Positions 8,562 to 18,543 of a stretch of 64,000 bases of DNA are shown one piece after another. Both the position numbers and the translations under genes were made by a program. Numbering within the stretch: the stretch's first letter is position 1; each line of letters begins with the position of its first letter. The notes beneath the pieces were generated by a model, which searched no databases, was not told where the DNA came from, and saw only the letters and a list, made by a program, of their open reading frames with translations. This stretch comes from Pararhodobacter oceanensis (lineage in GTDB: Bacteria > Pseudomonadota > Alphaproteobacteria > Rhodobacterales > Rhodobacteraceae): NCBI RefSeq assembly GCF_003076755.1, contig NZ_QDKM01000001.1, forward strand, positions 806,001-870,000, read 5' to 3'.

Positions 8562-9593
8562 ATGACCCATCCGACCAGCACCAAAGCCCTCAGCCTGCGC
8601 GACGGCGGTTTTGCCAGCGCGCCCACGCCGCAAACCCCCGAGAGCCTCGCCGCACATCTCGACTGCACCGACGTCACCCTGCCCGCTCCTGCCGAGGGCC
8701 AAGTGGTGATCGAAGTGATCCTCGCGCCGGTCAACCCGTCGGACCTGTTCTTCATCCAGGGCGGCTATGGCCAGCCCCGCGTGCAAGGACAGGCGGCAGG
8801 GTTCGAGGGTGTCGGGCGGGTGATTTCGGGCAACGGCAAAGCCGCCGAGGCGCTGATCGGCCAGCGGGTCTCGTTTCTGGGCACCGGCAGTGGCACATGG
8901 GCGCAGTATGCGATCTCGGATGCGGCGCTCTGCATTCCCCTGCATGACGCGGTTGCTGACGCCGACGCCGCCGCGCTGATCGTCAACCCGCTGACCGCCG
9001 TGGCGCTGGTCGAGCGGGTCAAAGAGGCGGGCAGCACATCCTTCATCGTCAATGCCGCAGGCTCGCAATTGGGCCGCTTGATCCTCGGCTTGGCCCGCGA
9101 CGAGGGGCTCGCGGCTATCGCGGTGATCCGCCGCAGCGGTGTCGAGGATGAACTCCGCGATCTGGGCGCCGCCGAGGTGATCACCGCCGCCGACGCCGAC
9201 GCCGCCGCGCAAACAAGCGCCGCGCTCAAAGCCCATAAACCGCGAGTGCTACTGGATGCGGTCGGCGATCAATCCACCGCCGATCTGTTCTTCGCCATGC
9301 CCTCGGGCGCGCGCTGGATCAGCTACGGCAAAATGTCCGACGAGGCCCCGCGCCTCACCCAGATGGGCCAGTTCATCTTTATGGACAAACATATCGAGGG
9401 CTTCTGGCTCAGCCGCTGGCTCCCCTCGGCCCCGCCCGAGCGCCGCGCTTCAGTGATCACAAAGGTGCAGGAACGCTTTGCCAGCGGCAAATGGAGCACC
9501 CGCGTCGCGGCCGAAGTGCCGCTGGATCAGGCGCTCGACAAGGTGCTGCCGCTGCTCGCCCAAGGCGCGGGCAAGGTGTTGATCAAACCCTAG
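8562..9593 (+). CDS. Zinc-less MDR oxidoreductase (quinone / enoyl reductase-like)
   Basis: 343 residues of the medium-chain dehydrogenase/reductase superfamily. The N-terminal catalytic half has VNPSDLFFIQGGYG, a Tyr motif seen in MECR-type trans-2-enoyl-ACP/CoA reductases, and the Rossmann half has VNAAGSQLGRLILGLA. No Cys/His structural zinc motif is visible, so an NADPH-dependent quinone or enoyl reductase is likelier than an alcohol dehydrogenase. It ends six bases from the convergent extensin-like gene, leaving no room for a separate terminator. Confidence 0.75.
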   Translation: MTHPTSTKALSLRDGGFASAPTPQTPESLAAHLDCTDVTLPAPAEGQVVIEVILAPVNPSDLFFIQGGYGQPRVQGQAAGFEGVGRVISGNGKAAEALIGQRVSFLGTGSGTWAQYAISDAALCIPLHDAVADADAAALIVNPLTAVALVERVKEAGSTSFIVNAAGSQLGRLILGLARDEGLAAIAVIRRSGVEDELRDLGAAEVITAADADAAAQTSAALKAHKPRVLLDAVGDQSTADLFFAMPSGARWISYGKMSDEAPRLTQMGQFIFMDKHIEGFWLSRWLPSAPPERRASVITKVQERFASGKWSTRVAAEVPLDQALDKVLPLLAQGAGKVLIKP

Positions 9594-9599
9594 GATCCC

Positions 9600-10550
9600 T
9601 TAGCGACAATAGGTTCCGCCATTGCGGTGGCGGGCCAGATCGAAGTGGAAATGATCCTGATGATAGCGGTCAGCTTCGGGGCCGAGCGTGGTGCGGAAGA
9701 TGCCGCAGGCGGCGCTATACATCGCGCGCAGATCGCTGCGATGCGGGCGGCGGCGCCAGTGCCGGTCAACCCGCACCACATCGCCGTTGTTCAGCCTATA
9801 GCCCGCCACATCAATCGCCATCCCGCGCCCGTGTTCCGAAATCCGCGCGCCGGGCCGGTTGTTGCGGGTGCGGCAGGAATAATCCCCGATCACACGGATC
9901 TGCGCAACGCCGCCCCCGCGCCGCCCGACCGCCGGTAGCATCGCCCCCTGCACCCAATCGGCAAAAGCGCGGCCAAGGGCGCAATCCACCGTTGCAGGCT
10001 GCGACAACGGGATGCCGTGCACCGCTGTGATACTCACCGGTTCCTCGACCCCGCAGCCCCGCGTTGCCGCGCGGATACGCGGCAATTGCCGCCCCTGTAG
10101 CGCCCGACTGCCGCAGATACCCTGCCGCACGCCGCCGCTGGCGCCGCGCAGGGGCGCCGCCACCCGTGCCACCTGTGCAGGCCGGGTCTGGACCAATCTG
10201 GCCTGAGCGGCGGCAAAACGCGCCGCCGCGGCCCGTGACCGCGCCCTTGGGTGCAGGCTGCGCGCCACGCCGGGCAGCCTTGGATCAACCAGCGTTAGCG
10301 GCGAGGCGGGCGGCGAGAGGGGCGGCGGGCTGGGCAGTGCGCTTTGTGTGCCGACACCCAGCGCCTGCGCCACCGCGCCATCGGTCTGCGGCACCAGCAG
10401 CGGCACGTTCAGCGGCAAAGTGCCCGTCGCGCCGCCCAGATGCGCCGGACGCGGACGCGGGAAAAGCGAGTGCCAGGGCACCTGCGCCGCCGCCGCTCCG
10501 GCGATCGCCAGTAGCGCGCAAATCATCCCTGCCCCTGCCAGCCTCCGCAT
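9600..10550 (-). CDS. Secreted extensin-like D-Ala-D-Ala-type metallopeptidase
   Basis: 316 residues: a Sec signal peptide (ICALLAIAGAAAAQ), a Pro/Ala/Arg-rich linker to about residue 150, then the extensin-like C-terminal domain (DUF882/VanY-related fold). ISEHGRGMAIDVAGYRL and YHQDHFHFDLARH carry the expected His/Asp zinc ligands, and several cysteines (CGSRAL, RGCGV, YSCRT, TYCR) suggest disulfides. Cell-wall hydrolysis in the periplasm is the likely role. It sits four bases behind tyrC on the same strand and may be cotranscribed with it. Confidence 0.8.
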   Translation of the reverse strand: MRRLAGAGMICALLAIAGAAAAQVPWHSLFPRPRPAHLGGATGTLPLNVPLLVPQTDGAVAQALGVGTQSALPSPPPLSPPASPLTLVDPRLPGVARSLHPRARSRAAAARFAAAQARLVQTRPAQVARVAAPLRGASGGVRQGICGSRALQGRQLPRIRAATRGCGVEEPVSITAVHGIPLSQPATVDCALGRAFADWVQGAMLPAVGRRGGGVAQIRVIGDYSCRTRNNRPGARISEHGRGMAIDVAGYRLNNGDVVRVDRHWRRRPHRSDLRAMYSAACGIFRTTLGPEADRYHQDHFHFDLARHRNGGTYCR

Positions 10551-10553
10551 GCC

Positions 10554-11471
10554 TCAGTCCCGTTTGATCCGGCCAAAATCGGGCGCATCGGTGTCCTGCC
10601 CGGCGTCGATGATACCACGCCGGATATCGCGTGTGCGGGTAAAATACGCATGTAGCTGCTCGCCGTCGCCCATGCGGATCGCGCGCTGCAAAACGAACAG
10701 CTCCTCGGTGAACCGCCCCAGAATATCCAGCGTCGCGGCCTTATTGGTTAGGAAGACATCACGCCACATCGTCGGGTCCGAGGCCGCGATCCGGGTGAAA
10801 TCGCGAAACCCCGAGGCGGAATATTTGATCACTTCGGATTTCGAGACACGGTGCATGTGATCGGCGACACCGACCATCGTGTAAGCGATCAAATGCGGCG
10901 TATGCGAGACCACCGCCAGCACCAGATCATGATGCTCGGGGTCCAGCTCATCGACCTTCGCCCCCAGCGCCTCCAGCAAGTCGCGCAGCCGCGCCACCGG
11001 CGCCGGCGCGCTCCCTTCCAGCGGCGTCAACAGCCACCAGCGGTTCTCGAACAGCGTCGCAAACCCCGAATACGGGCCGGAATGCTCGGTCCCCGCCAGC
11101 GGGTGGCCGGGCACGAACTCCACGCCCTCGGGGATATGCGGCGCCACCGCCTCGATCACCGCCTGTTTCACCGAGCCGACATCAGTCACCGTCGCCCCCG
11201 GTTTCAGATGCGGCGCGATCTCGGCGGCGACCTCGGCCATCGCCCCCACCGGCACCGCCAGCACCACCAGATCGGCGCCCTGGACCGCCTCGGCGGCGCT
11301 TTGATAGACGCTATCGGCAAAGCCGATCTCCAGCGCCGCGGCCCGCGTTTCGGCGCTGCGCGCATAGCCCGCGATATGCGCCACCAGCCCGTGCCGCCGC
11401 ATCGCATGCGCCATCGACGAGGCGATCAGCCCCATCCCGATCAGCGCCACGCGCTCATAGATCACAGCCAT
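10554..11471 (-). CDS. tyrC: Prephenate/arogenate dehydrogenase
   Basis: 305 residues. VALIGMGLIASSMAHAM is the NAD(P)-binding glycine motif; PGHPLAGTEHSGPYSG and VVSHTPHLIAYTMV are active-site segments typical of the family. The cytosolic enzyme oxidatively decarboxylates prephenate or arogenate in tyrosine synthesis. Its ATG shares one base with the hisC stop codon (TGATG), so the two are translationally coupled. The pairing with an aromatic/histidinol-phosphate aminotransferase fits a tyrosine or phenylalanine branch role. Confidence 0.88.
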   Translation of the reverse strand: MAVIYERVALIGMGLIASSMAHAMRRHGLVAHIAGYARSAETRAAALEIGFADSVYQSAAEAVQGADLVVLAVPVGAMAEVAAEIAPHLKPGATVTDVGSVKQAVIEAVAPHIPEGVEFVPGHPLAGTEHSGPYSGFATLFENRWWLLTPLEGSAPAPVARLRDLLEALGAKVDELDPEHHDLVLAVVSHTPHLIAYTMVGVADHMHRVSKSEVIKYSASGFRDFTRIAASDPTMWRDVFLTNKAATLDILGRFTEELFVLQRAIRMGDGEQLHAYFTRTRDIRRGIIDAGQDTDAPDFGRIKRD

Positions 11472-12556
11472 CAGCGGACCCCTTTGAATTTTGCGATCAC
11501 CGCCACGATCCGGCGGCAGGCGTCCTCATCTCCGACGGTGATCCGCAGGCAATCGGGCAATTGGTAACCGCCGACCTTGCGCACCAGTATTCCCGCCGCC
11601 CGCAGCGCCGCGTCGCAGGCCTCGGCCTCGGCGGGGCTGTCAAACCGCGCCAGCAGGAAATTCGCGTGGCTCTCGTCGCAGCCGACACCCATCTGCTCCA
11701 AAGCGGCACGCAGCCAGTCGCGCCAACGCGCGTTCTCACTGGCGCACCAGCGGGTATACTCCACATCGCGCACCGCCGCTTCCGCCGCCGCCATCTGCCC
11801 GTTCGACAGGTTGAACGGCTGGCGCACACGGTTGAGCACATCAATGATCTCTTGCCGCGCATAGCCCCAACCAATGCGCAGCCCGCCGAGCCCGTAAATC
11901 TTGGAAAACGTCCGCGTCATGATCACATTGGGGAACTCTTCGACCAGCGACACGCCGCCGTCGAACCCGTCCGCATATTCCGTATAGGCCCCGTCATGGA
12001 CCAGCAGCACCGAGGGCGGCAATTCCCGCGCCAACCGCTGCAACTCGCCCTCCTCCAGCATTGTGCCGGTGGGATTGGCCGGATTGGCGATGAACACGAT
12101 CCGCGTGCGCGGCGTCACCGCCGCAAGGATCGCATCCACATCAACCACCCGCTCGGCCTCATCCACTTCAACGGGCACCGCGCCTGCGGCATGGGCCAGA
12201 ATCGGATACATCGAGAACCCGTGCCGCGTGGTGATCACCTCGTCACCGGGACCGGCGTAGCATTGGGTGATGAATTGCAGCACCTCATCCGAGCCCACGC
12301 CGCAGATAATCCGCGCCGGATCCAGCCCGTAGACCTCGCCAATCGCGGCGCGCAGGGGCGCATGATCGGTCGCCGGATAGCGGTGCAACTCGCCCGAGGC
12401 CGCGGCATAGGCCGCTTTCGCCGCCGCACTCGGCCCGTAAGGGTTTTCATTGGCCGAGAGTTTCAACACCTCGGTCTGCCCCGCCAACTGGCTTTCGCCA
12501 CTGACATACAGCGCGATATTCATGATACCCGGCTGCGGTGGGATGATCTCGCCCAT
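11471..12556 (-). CDS. hisC: Histidinol-phosphate / aromatic aminotransferase
   Basis: 361 residues of the class I/II PLP aminotransferases, HisC type. ANENPYGPS (substrate clamp), [18 protein letters not shown], and the PLP lysine in [15 protein letters not shown] are all present. The start [11 protein letters not shown] matches the normal HisC N-terminus. Because it is coupled to tyrC rather than to histidine genes, it may mainly transaminate aromatic keto acids; HisC paralogues are known to do both. Substrate preference is inference. Confidence 0.88.
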   Translation of the reverse strand: MGEIIPPQPGIMNIALYVSGESQLAGQTEVLKLSANENPYGPSAAAKAAYAAASGELHRYPATDHAPLRAAIGEVYGLDPARIICGVGSDEVLQFITQCYAGPGDEVITTRHGFSMYPILAHAAGAVPVEVDEAERVVDVDAILAAVTPRTRIVFIANPANPTGTMLEEGELQRLARELPPSVLLVHDGAYTEYADGFDGGVSLVEEFPNVIMTRTFSKIYGLGGLRIGWGYARQEIIDVLNRVRQPFNLSNGQMAAAEAAVRDVEYTRWCASENARWRDWLRAALEQMGVGCDESHANFLLARFDSPAEAEACDAALRAAGILVRKVGGYQLPDCLRITVGDEDACRRIVAVIAKFKGVR

Positions 12557-12667
12557 CCTCAGTCTCCGTTCCCTGCCCTTGCGGACGTTTCTACCTGCCG
12601 CCCCATCTGACCGCCCATTGCGCGCCCAGATCTGCGGCTGTGAAAGCCCTATCCGGCTTCATCTTGC

Positions 12668-12680
12668 CCTAAATACTCAT
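12668..12680 (+). repeat. 3'-end motif CTAAATACTCATA
   Basis: Copy of the recurring AAATAYYC motif, preceded by CTTCATCTTGCC as at other sites. Here it lies between hisC and rpsD, with no plus-strand gene ending just before it, so it is an exception to the usual placement after a stop codon. Confidence 0.45.
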
Positions 12681-12750
12681 ACACGGCCTGCCACGGGCAC
12701 AACGCCAGACCCTTACACCCCGCCGGCCCCGCAAACGCCCTGCACAACAG

Positions 12751-12785
12751 ACAAAAGGGCCGCGCCGGTTCTCCCGGCGCGGCCC
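12751..12785 (-). terminator. Rho-independent terminator of rpsD
   Basis: A perfect 12-bp GC-rich stem (12757-12768 with 12774-12785, loop TTCTC) is followed on the minus strand by CTTTTGT. It lies 37 bases after the rpsD stop codon. Confidence 0.85.
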
Positions 12786-12821
12786 CAATGCATCTGCAAG
12801 ACCTGAAAAGCCGAGGCTAAA

Positions 12822-13442
12822 TCAGTTCTTCGCGTAATATTCGACCACCAGGTTCGGCTCCATTTGCACGGCGAAGGGCACATCGGCCAGCGTCGGGGTG
12901 CGCAGGTAGGTGGCGGTCATTTTCGAGTGATCGGCTTCGATGTAATCGGGCACTTCACGCTCGACCAACTGGGTGGCTTCCAGCACGATGGCCAACTGGC
13001 GCGAACGCTCGCGCACGGCAATCACGTCGCCTTCTTTAACACGGTACGAGGCGATGTTGACGCGCTGGCCGTTGACGGTGACATGACCGTGGTTGACGAA
13101 CTGGCGTGCGGCAAAGATCGTCGGCACGAATTTCGCGCGGTAGACCACGGCGTCGAGACGACGCTCCAAGAGACCGATCAGGTTCTCACCGGTGTCGCCC
13201 TTGATCCGGGTCGCGTCGCTAAAGATGCGCTTGAACTGCTTCTCGGTCAGGTCGCCGTAATGGCCCTTGAGCTTTTGCTTGGCACGCAGCTGGGTGCCGA
13301 AGTCCGAGATCTTGCCCTTGCGGCGCTGACCATGCTGGCCCGGACCGTATTCACGGCGGTTGACCGGCGATTTGGCGCGGCCCCAGATGTTCTCGCCCAT
13401 GCGGCGGTCAATTTTATACTTGGCAGCGGTGCGTTTGGTCAT
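12822..13442 (-). CDS. rpsD: 30S ribosomal protein S4
   Basis: 206 residues, full length. The N-terminal [19 protein letters not shown], the conserved [11 protein letters not shown], and the S4 RNA-binding domain ([15 protein letters not shown] through [12 protein letters not shown]) are present. S4 binds 16S rRNA early in small-subunit assembly. There is no zinc-type CxxC motif at the N-terminus, as usual for this group. AGAAGGAGATCAGCG precedes the ATG. It is a single-gene unit with its own promoter and terminator, not part of an alpha operon. Confidence 0.98.
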   Translation of the reverse strand: MTKRTAAKYKIDRRMGENIWGRAKSPVNRREYGPGQHGQRRKGKISDFGTQLRAKQKLKGHYGDLTEKQFKRIFSDATRIKGDTGENLIGLLERRLDAVVYRAKFVPTIFAARQFVNHGHVTVNGQRVNIASYRVKEGDVIAVRERSRQLAIVLEATQLVEREVPDYIEADHSKMTATYLRTPTLADVPFAVQMEPNLVVEYYAKN

Positions 13443-13562
13443 CGCTGATCTCCTTCTGTTAAAGCGAAGGGCGTTGTCCTTCCCCCGAGGGGTGACAGGT
13501 ATCCTCTTGCGAGGTCCACCAACACCAATAAAATGCCGGGCGCAAAGCCCCCGGACGGGGCG

Positions 13563-13590
13563 CTTATAGCGGCGCGGCAGATGGTGTCAA
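13563..13590 (-). promoter_or_regulatory. Strong sigma-70 promoter of rpsD
   Basis: On the minus strand a consensus TTGACA (13585-13590) and TATAAG (13563-13568) are 16 bases apart, giving a leader of about 110 nucleotides before the rpsD ATG. This is the best match to a housekeeping promoter in the window. Confidence 0.75.
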
Positions 13591-13602
13591 TCGGTTTTGC
13601 CG

Positions 13603-14703
13603 TTAAACCGGCGCGCGGCTTGGCGCGCGGGGTGGCGCGTTGGCCGGCTGGGCGCGCAAGATCGCCGCTTCGCCACGCGACAAACAGCGACGCGCGGTCG
13701 CGCCGAAACGCTCGGGATGGCTGGCCAGCGCCGGATCGACCTGCGCCAGGGAGCGCGCGTGCCAGGCGATCACCCGTGGATCGGCCAGACCGGGATGAAA
13801 GCTTTCGCAAGGTTGGCCGTTGGCACTGATGATCTCGTGACGCTCGAGCATCAGATGCACATAGCGCACCGTCTCAAGGGTGAAATCGCGGCGGACCAAG
13901 CGCCCGTCCTCCAGATCCTCGGCGGCAATCAGCACCTCGTCCGCCGCCGCCCCACCGTGCGGCAGATCCCCGCGCGCCGCCTGCTGCGCCAAAGGCATCA
14001 ACATCCGGTGCGACGGCGAGACCAGCAGATCCGCCTCGGGCCGATCATTGCCCAGCGCGCCGGCGTGGATCCGCAGCGGCCGCAGATGCGGATAAAGATA
14101 GAGCTCCGCCCCGGTTAGCTTGGTTTCGCCGCGCCAGACAACTGGCTGCGCGCCGTTATCGCGGGTCTCGACAGGCTCGCCGGGCTGCAACTCCTCAACC
14201 GGTCGCAGCCCCTGCGGCGTGGCGATCTGCGTGCCGGGCAGGAAACAAATCACCCCCATGCGGCGCTGCGTTGCCAGCGGTGCGATCTGCAGCGCGCTGA
14301 TCCACAGCTTGCAGTCGGGCGGCGGCAATAAGGGATCAAACACCGCCAGCAGCCGCGCGCCGCTGCGCACAATCCGCGCGCTATATTCGCGTATCCCGTC
14401 GGTGAGGGTGAACCCGTCACCCGGCGGCATCTCGTCATCGGGCAGAACCGCAGCGCGATGCGGCATCTCGGCCAGCGCCAGCCGCTCCATCCGCGCGCGC
14501 ACCCGCGCCCGCGCATCAATCCGGTCCACCGGCCGGTCCAAGAGCAGGGTTTCCACCGGTGCATCCAGCCGTCGCGCGCGCCCGCGCCACTGCCAGATCA
14601 TGCCAATCTTCAGGAATGCGGGGTCCAGCCCCCATTCCTCGCCGGGCGCGGTTTGCGCCCAGTCCACGGCATACACGCCGTTGAAACCGGAAACACTGCT
14701 CAT
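13603..14703 (-). CDS. Hint-domain (Hedgehog/intein-type) protein
   Basis: 366 residues. The N-terminal about 165 residues are unassigned (MSSVSGFNGVYAVDW). A Hint module then begins at CFLPGTQIATPQGLRPVEEL, with the Cys that would be the self-splicing nucleophile. It continues through VVWRGETKL, LLVSPSHRML (block with conserved Ser-His) and HEIISANGQPCESFHPG. This variant is abundant in Rhodobacteraceae but functionally uncharacterised; self-cleavage is inferred from the fold. An ATG at 14817 upstream in frame was rejected in favour of 14703, where the conserved-looking start lies. Confidence 0.75.
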   Translation of the reverse strand: MSSVSGFNGVYAVDWAQTAPGEEWGLDPAFLKIGMIWQWRGRARRLDAPVETLLLDRPVDRIDARARVRARMERLALAEMPHRAAVLPDDEMPPGDGFTLTDGIREYSARIVRSGARLLAVFDPLLPPPDCKLWISALQIAPLATQRRMGVICFLPGTQIATPQGLRPVEELQPGEPVETRDNGAQPVVWRGETKLTGAELYLYPHLRPLRIHAGALGNDRPEADLLVSPSHRMLMPLAQQAARGDLPHGGAAADEVLIAAEDLEDGRLVRRDFTLETVRYVHLMLERHEIISANGQPCESFHPGLADPRVIAWHARSLAQVDPALASHPERFGATARRCLSRGEAAILRAQPANAPPRAPSRAPV

Positions 14704-14830
14704 TGTTATGCCTGTTTGTTTTCCTTTGGTTAACAAAGCCGGCAGAGTCTGACCAGTTTTAACTGATTCGCACCCCGAATCGCGGTGCGCGCTGTTGCGG
14801 CGCTGCCACCTGATCACCGCGCGTCAGTGG

Positions 14831-16996
14831 TCAATACACCCAAGGCCGCGCGCCCGAGACCTGCCGCGCCGTTACCTCGCGCCCGTCCTCATAGAGTGCA
14901 ATCGCCCCGCTGCGCCGGAAGGCCCGCGGATCAAGCAAACGACACGCGCCGCTCGGAGGCGCCTCCAGCCGGATGTCGGTGACAATCGTCATCCCCTCGC
15001 GGCACCACGCGGGCAGCGCCGCCTCGCCTGCAACGCCGCGCAAATGCAGCCAGTCCGCCCCGGCAAAGCGAAACCGAACGCCGCCCGCGACCGGCGTAAA
15101 CCCGCCCCGCGCCGCCGAAACCTCCTGCGTCGCTGCATCGCCGTCTGCCTCCAGCCAATGCCGCGCCACAAAGCCCGCGCCGCGCGCACGGCTCAAAGCG
15201 CGGCCCTCGGGCGTCATCAGCCCGACCAAAGCGCCGCCGCGGTCGATCAACAGCGCCGGACGCTCTACCGAAGCCCAGCCCAGCGCCGCGACACCGGCCA
15301 GCACCACGCCCGCCCAGCGCGCCCGCCCCGGCCAGAGCGCCAGCCACAGCCCGCCCAACGCCAGCAGTGGCACCACAAAGACCGGCGGCGCCGCGACCAG
15401 ACGCACCGCGCCCGCGCTGCCGCCGACGGTCTGCGCGACAAACAGGATCCAGCGCGTGCCCAATTCCATCAGCCACAGCCCGACGCCCTCCAAGCCTACG
15501 GGCCATAAGAGCGCCGAAGCCACCGCCGCCGGCATCACCAATAGCCCCATCAAGGGCACGCTCAACAGGTTCGCCAACAGCCCGTAATCGGTGAACCGGT
15601 GGAATTGCGCGGCGGCAATCGGCGCCGTCGCCAGCCCCGCGACCAAGGAACACAGCGCCGCCGTCGCCACCACCCGCAAGAGCCGCATCGCCCGCGTGGG
15701 CCGCCCCTTGCCGCCCGCCGCCTGCCGCCGCTCGCGCAGCGCCCGGAACACCGCGACCAGCGCCACGGTGGCCGCGAATGACATCTGGAACCCCGCCGAC
15801 AACAGCGATTCGGGCCGCCAGACCAGCACAATCAGCGCCGCCAGCGCCACCGAGCGCATCGAGATCGCGCGCCGGTCGATCAGCACCGCCACCAGCATCG
15901 CCGCCGCCATCACAAAGGCCCGCTGGGTGGCGATATTCCCGCCCGAGAGCGCCAGATAGCCCAGCGCCGCCATGAGCGCGCAAAGCGCCGCGATCTTGCG
16001 GATCGGCCAATAGAGCGCCAGCGCCGGGATCAGCGCCAGCGCCGCGCGGGCGCCGCCGTAGACCACGCCGGTCAACAGCCCCATATGCAGCCCCGAAATC
16101 GCCAGCAAATGCGCCAGATTGGACCGCCGCAGCGCCTCGGTCATCGCCAGCCCCACGCCCGAGCGGTCGCCGGTCAGGATCGCCGCGACAAAGCCGCCGG
16201 TCTCGCCGGGCAGGCGGGCGCGGATCCCCGCGCTCATCCGGTGGCGCAAACGGGTCAGGGCCAGCCCGATCCCCGCCGCGATCCCCGGTGTGAAGCCCGT
16301 TTCCGGCGCGCTCCATGCCACCACCGGCGCGCGCGTATAGCCGACCGCACCCAGCCGCGCGAACCAGGCGTGGCGGCGAAAATCAAAGCCCCCCGGCTCG
16401 GTCGGCCCCGAGGGCGGCGCCAGATGGCCGGTCATCATCACCCGCGTGCCCGCAATCGGCGCCACATCCAGCGGCCCGCCATGCAGCGAAATCCGCACTC
16501 GCACGGGCGTGCGCTCCGGCTCCAGCCCGGCCAGCACCACGCGGTCCAGCGTCAAGCGCACCGCGCCCGAGGCCGAGCGGTCTACCGCCACGATCCGCCC
16601 CTCAATCGGCCCGTAGCGCTGCCAGCCCAGCACCGGCGCCTCGACCATCCGCGTGCGCAGCCCCGCCGCGGCAAAGCCCAGCGCCATCAGCGAGAGCGCC
16701 AAAAACACCGGCCGCGCCAGTTCCGGCCCGCGCAAGGCGGCGCCCAGCAGCGCAGATGCCGCGAGGGCAACGCCCAGCAGCAGGCCGCCCGTGGGCTCCT
16801 CGCTACCAGCAAAATAGACACCGACACCGGCGCCCAAAAACACCGGCACAAAGGGAAATAAATGCCCGCGCGCCACCATAACTGGTAACAATAGCGCCCG
16901 CAGACCCCGCGCCACGGCACCGCGCAGCCCCCGATTCTCGGCACCCAGAGCGGCTGACGCATATGGCGAGGTTTCAGGGGATGCACCGCTCGACAC
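14831..16996 (-). CDS. comEC: ComEC/Rec2 family DNA-uptake channel
   Basis: 721 residues. An N-terminal membrane pair and DUF4131/OB region (IEGRIVAVDRSASGAVRLTL) lead to the competence domain with about 8-10 spans, including the signature AHLLAISGLHMGLLTG, then a soluble tail. ComEC carries single-stranded DNA across the inner membrane during transformation. The tail lacks the HxHxDH motif of the metallo-beta-lactamase nuclease domain found in longer ComEC proteins, as in many alphaproteobacteria. It is divergent from gltX. Confidence 0.88.
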   Translation of the reverse strand: MSSGASPETSPYASAALGAENRGLRGAVARGLRALLLPVMVARGHLFPFVPVFLGAGVGVYFAGSEEPTGGLLLGVALAASALLGAALRGPELARPVFLALSLMALGFAAAGLRTRMVEAPVLGWQRYGPIEGRIVAVDRSASGAVRLTLDRVVLAGLEPERTPVRVRISLHGGPLDVAPIAGTRVMMTGHLAPPSGPTEPGGFDFRRHAWFARLGAVGYTRAPVVAWSAPETGFTPGIAAGIGLALTRLRHRMSAGIRARLPGETGGFVAAILTGDRSGVGLAMTEALRRSNLAHLLAISGLHMGLLTGVVYGGARAALALIPALALYWPIRKIAALCALMAALGYLALSGGNIATQRAFVMAAAMLVAVLIDRRAISMRSVALAALIVLVWRPESLLSAGFQMSFAATVALVAVFRALRERRQAAGGKGRPTRAMRLLRVVATAALCSLVAGLATAPIAAAQFHRFTDYGLLANLLSVPLMGLLVMPAAVASALLWPVGLEGVGLWLMELGTRWILFVAQTVGGSAGAVRLVAAPPVFVVPLLALGGLWLALWPGRARWAGVVLAGVAALGWASVERPALLIDRGGALVGLMTPEGRALSRARGAGFVARHWLEADGDAATQEVSAARGGFTPVAGGVRFRFAGADWLHLRGVAGEAALPAWCREGMTIVTDIRLEAPPSGACRLLDPRAFRRSGAIALYEDGREVTARQVSGARPWVY

Positions 16997-17071
16997 TTGA
17001 GATCACCCGCATCATTGCCTAGAGCATTCCCTACCCTATCCTCCGCATAGTTTCCGAAAGGTTAACACCCG

Positions 17072-18484
17072 ATGAACGCCCCAGTCGTGACCCGCTTCGC
17101 CCCTTCGCCCTCCGGGTTCCTGCATATCGGCGGGGCACGCACCGCGCTGTTCAACTGGCTCTATGCCCGTGGCCGTGGCGGCAAATTCCTGCTGCGCATC
17201 GAGGACACCGACCGCGCCCGCTCAACGCCCGAGGCCACCGCGGCGATTCTCACCGGCCTGACATGGCTCGGGCTCGATTGGGACGGCGAGGCGGTCAGCC
17301 AGTTCGAAGGCGCCGAGCGTCACGCCGAGGTTGCCCTTCAGATGCTGGACAGCGGCCACGCCTATAAATGCTTTGCCACCCAAGACGAGATCGAAGCCTT
17401 CCGCGAGGAAGCCCGCGCCGATGGCCGTAGCACGCTCTATCAATCGCCCTGGCGCGATGCCGATCCGGCCAGCCACCCCGATGCGCCCTATGTGGTGCGC
17501 CTGAAAGCGCCGCGCGATGGCGAGACGGTAATCGAGGATCAGGTGCAGGGCCGCGTGGTGATCAAGAACGCACAGCTTGATGATATGGTGTGCCTGCGCT
17601 CGGATGGGACACCCACCTATATGCTGGCAGTGGTGGTTGATGACCATGATATGGGCGTCACCCATGTCATCCGCGGCGATGACCATCTGAACAACGCCGC
17701 GCGGCAGATCCAGATTTACCACGCGATGGGCTGGCCGGTGCCGGTATTTGCCCATATCCCGCTGATCCATGGCGCGGACGGTAAGAAACTCTCGAAACGC
17801 CACGGCGCGCTGGGGGTCGAGGATTACCAGCGCATGGGCTTTCCCGCGGTGGCGATCCGCAACTATCTGACGCGGCTCGGCTGGAGCCATGGCGATGACG
17901 AGTTTTTCACCGATGCGCAGGCGCTGGAGTGGTTTGATCTTGGCGGTATCGGCAAGGCTCCGGCGCGGCTGGACCTGAAGAAACTCGAGCATTTGGCAGC
18001 GCAGCATTTCTCCGCGATGGAGGATGCTGCAGCGCTGCATGAGCTGGCGGGATATCTGGCCGCGACCGAGGCCGCCCCGCTAACTGACGCGCAGTCAGAT
18101 GGAATTCTCAAAGCCATGCCCGCGCTCAAGGACAAGGCCCGGAATTTCGGCCAAATCATTGAACGCGCTCACTTTATTCTGACCGAGCGGCCGATTGCAC
18201 CGGATGCCAAGGCAGCAAAAGCGCTGGATGATGTATCCCGTGGTATACTGGATGAATTGACGCCGCAGTTGCGAACTGCTAGCTGGGAGCGCGAAACACT
18301 GGAAACCATTGTGAGCACATGCGCCACGCAACGCGGCTTGGGCCTTGGCAAACTGGCCCAACCTTTGCGCGCCGCGCTGGCTGGACGGATGGTGTCCCCT
18401 AGCGTGTTCGACATGATGGTCGTTCTGGGACGAGACGAAACCCTGGCGCGGCTGAGCGACGCCGCCTCGGAGGGCACAGAATAA
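17072..18484 (+). CDS. gltX: Glutamyl-tRNA synthetase
   Basis: 470 residues, class Ic aminoacyl-tRNA synthetase. The HIGH-type signature is in [20 protein letters not shown], and the KMSKS-type loop is in [15 protein letters not shown]; a helical anticodon-binding region follows. It charges tRNA-Glu, and in bacteria lacking GlnRS also tRNA-Gln before amidation. Alphaproteobacteria often have two gltX copies, and which one this is cannot be told here. AAAGG lies upstream of the ATG. It lies 59 bases before gltA on the same strand. Confidence 0.95.
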   Translation: MNAPVVTRFAPSPSGFLHIGGARTALFNWLYARGRGGKFLLRIEDTDRARSTPEATAAILTGLTWLGLDWDGEAVSQFEGAERHAEVALQMLDSGHAYKCFATQDEIEAFREEARADGRSTLYQSPWRDADPASHPDAPYVVRLKAPRDGETVIEDQVQGRVVIKNAQLDDMVCLRSDGTPTYMLAVVVDDHDMGVTHVIRGDDHLNNAARQIQIYHAMGWPVPVFAHIPLIHGADGKKLSKRHGALGVEDYQRMGFPAVAIRNYLTRLGWSHGDDEFFTDAQALEWFDLGGIGKAPARLDLKKLEHLAAQHFSAMEDAAALHELAGYLAATEAAPLTDAQSDGILKAMPALKDKARNFGQIIERAHFILTERPIAPDAKAAKALDDVSRGILDELTPQLRTASWERETLETIVSTCATQRGLGLGKLAQPLRAALAGRMVSPSVFDMMVVLGRDETLARLSDAASEGTE

Positions 18485-18543
18485 GCGGGGCCCGTCAGAC
18501 GGACCCAAAAACCGCAGACCACACAGAATAAGCGAGGGAATCG

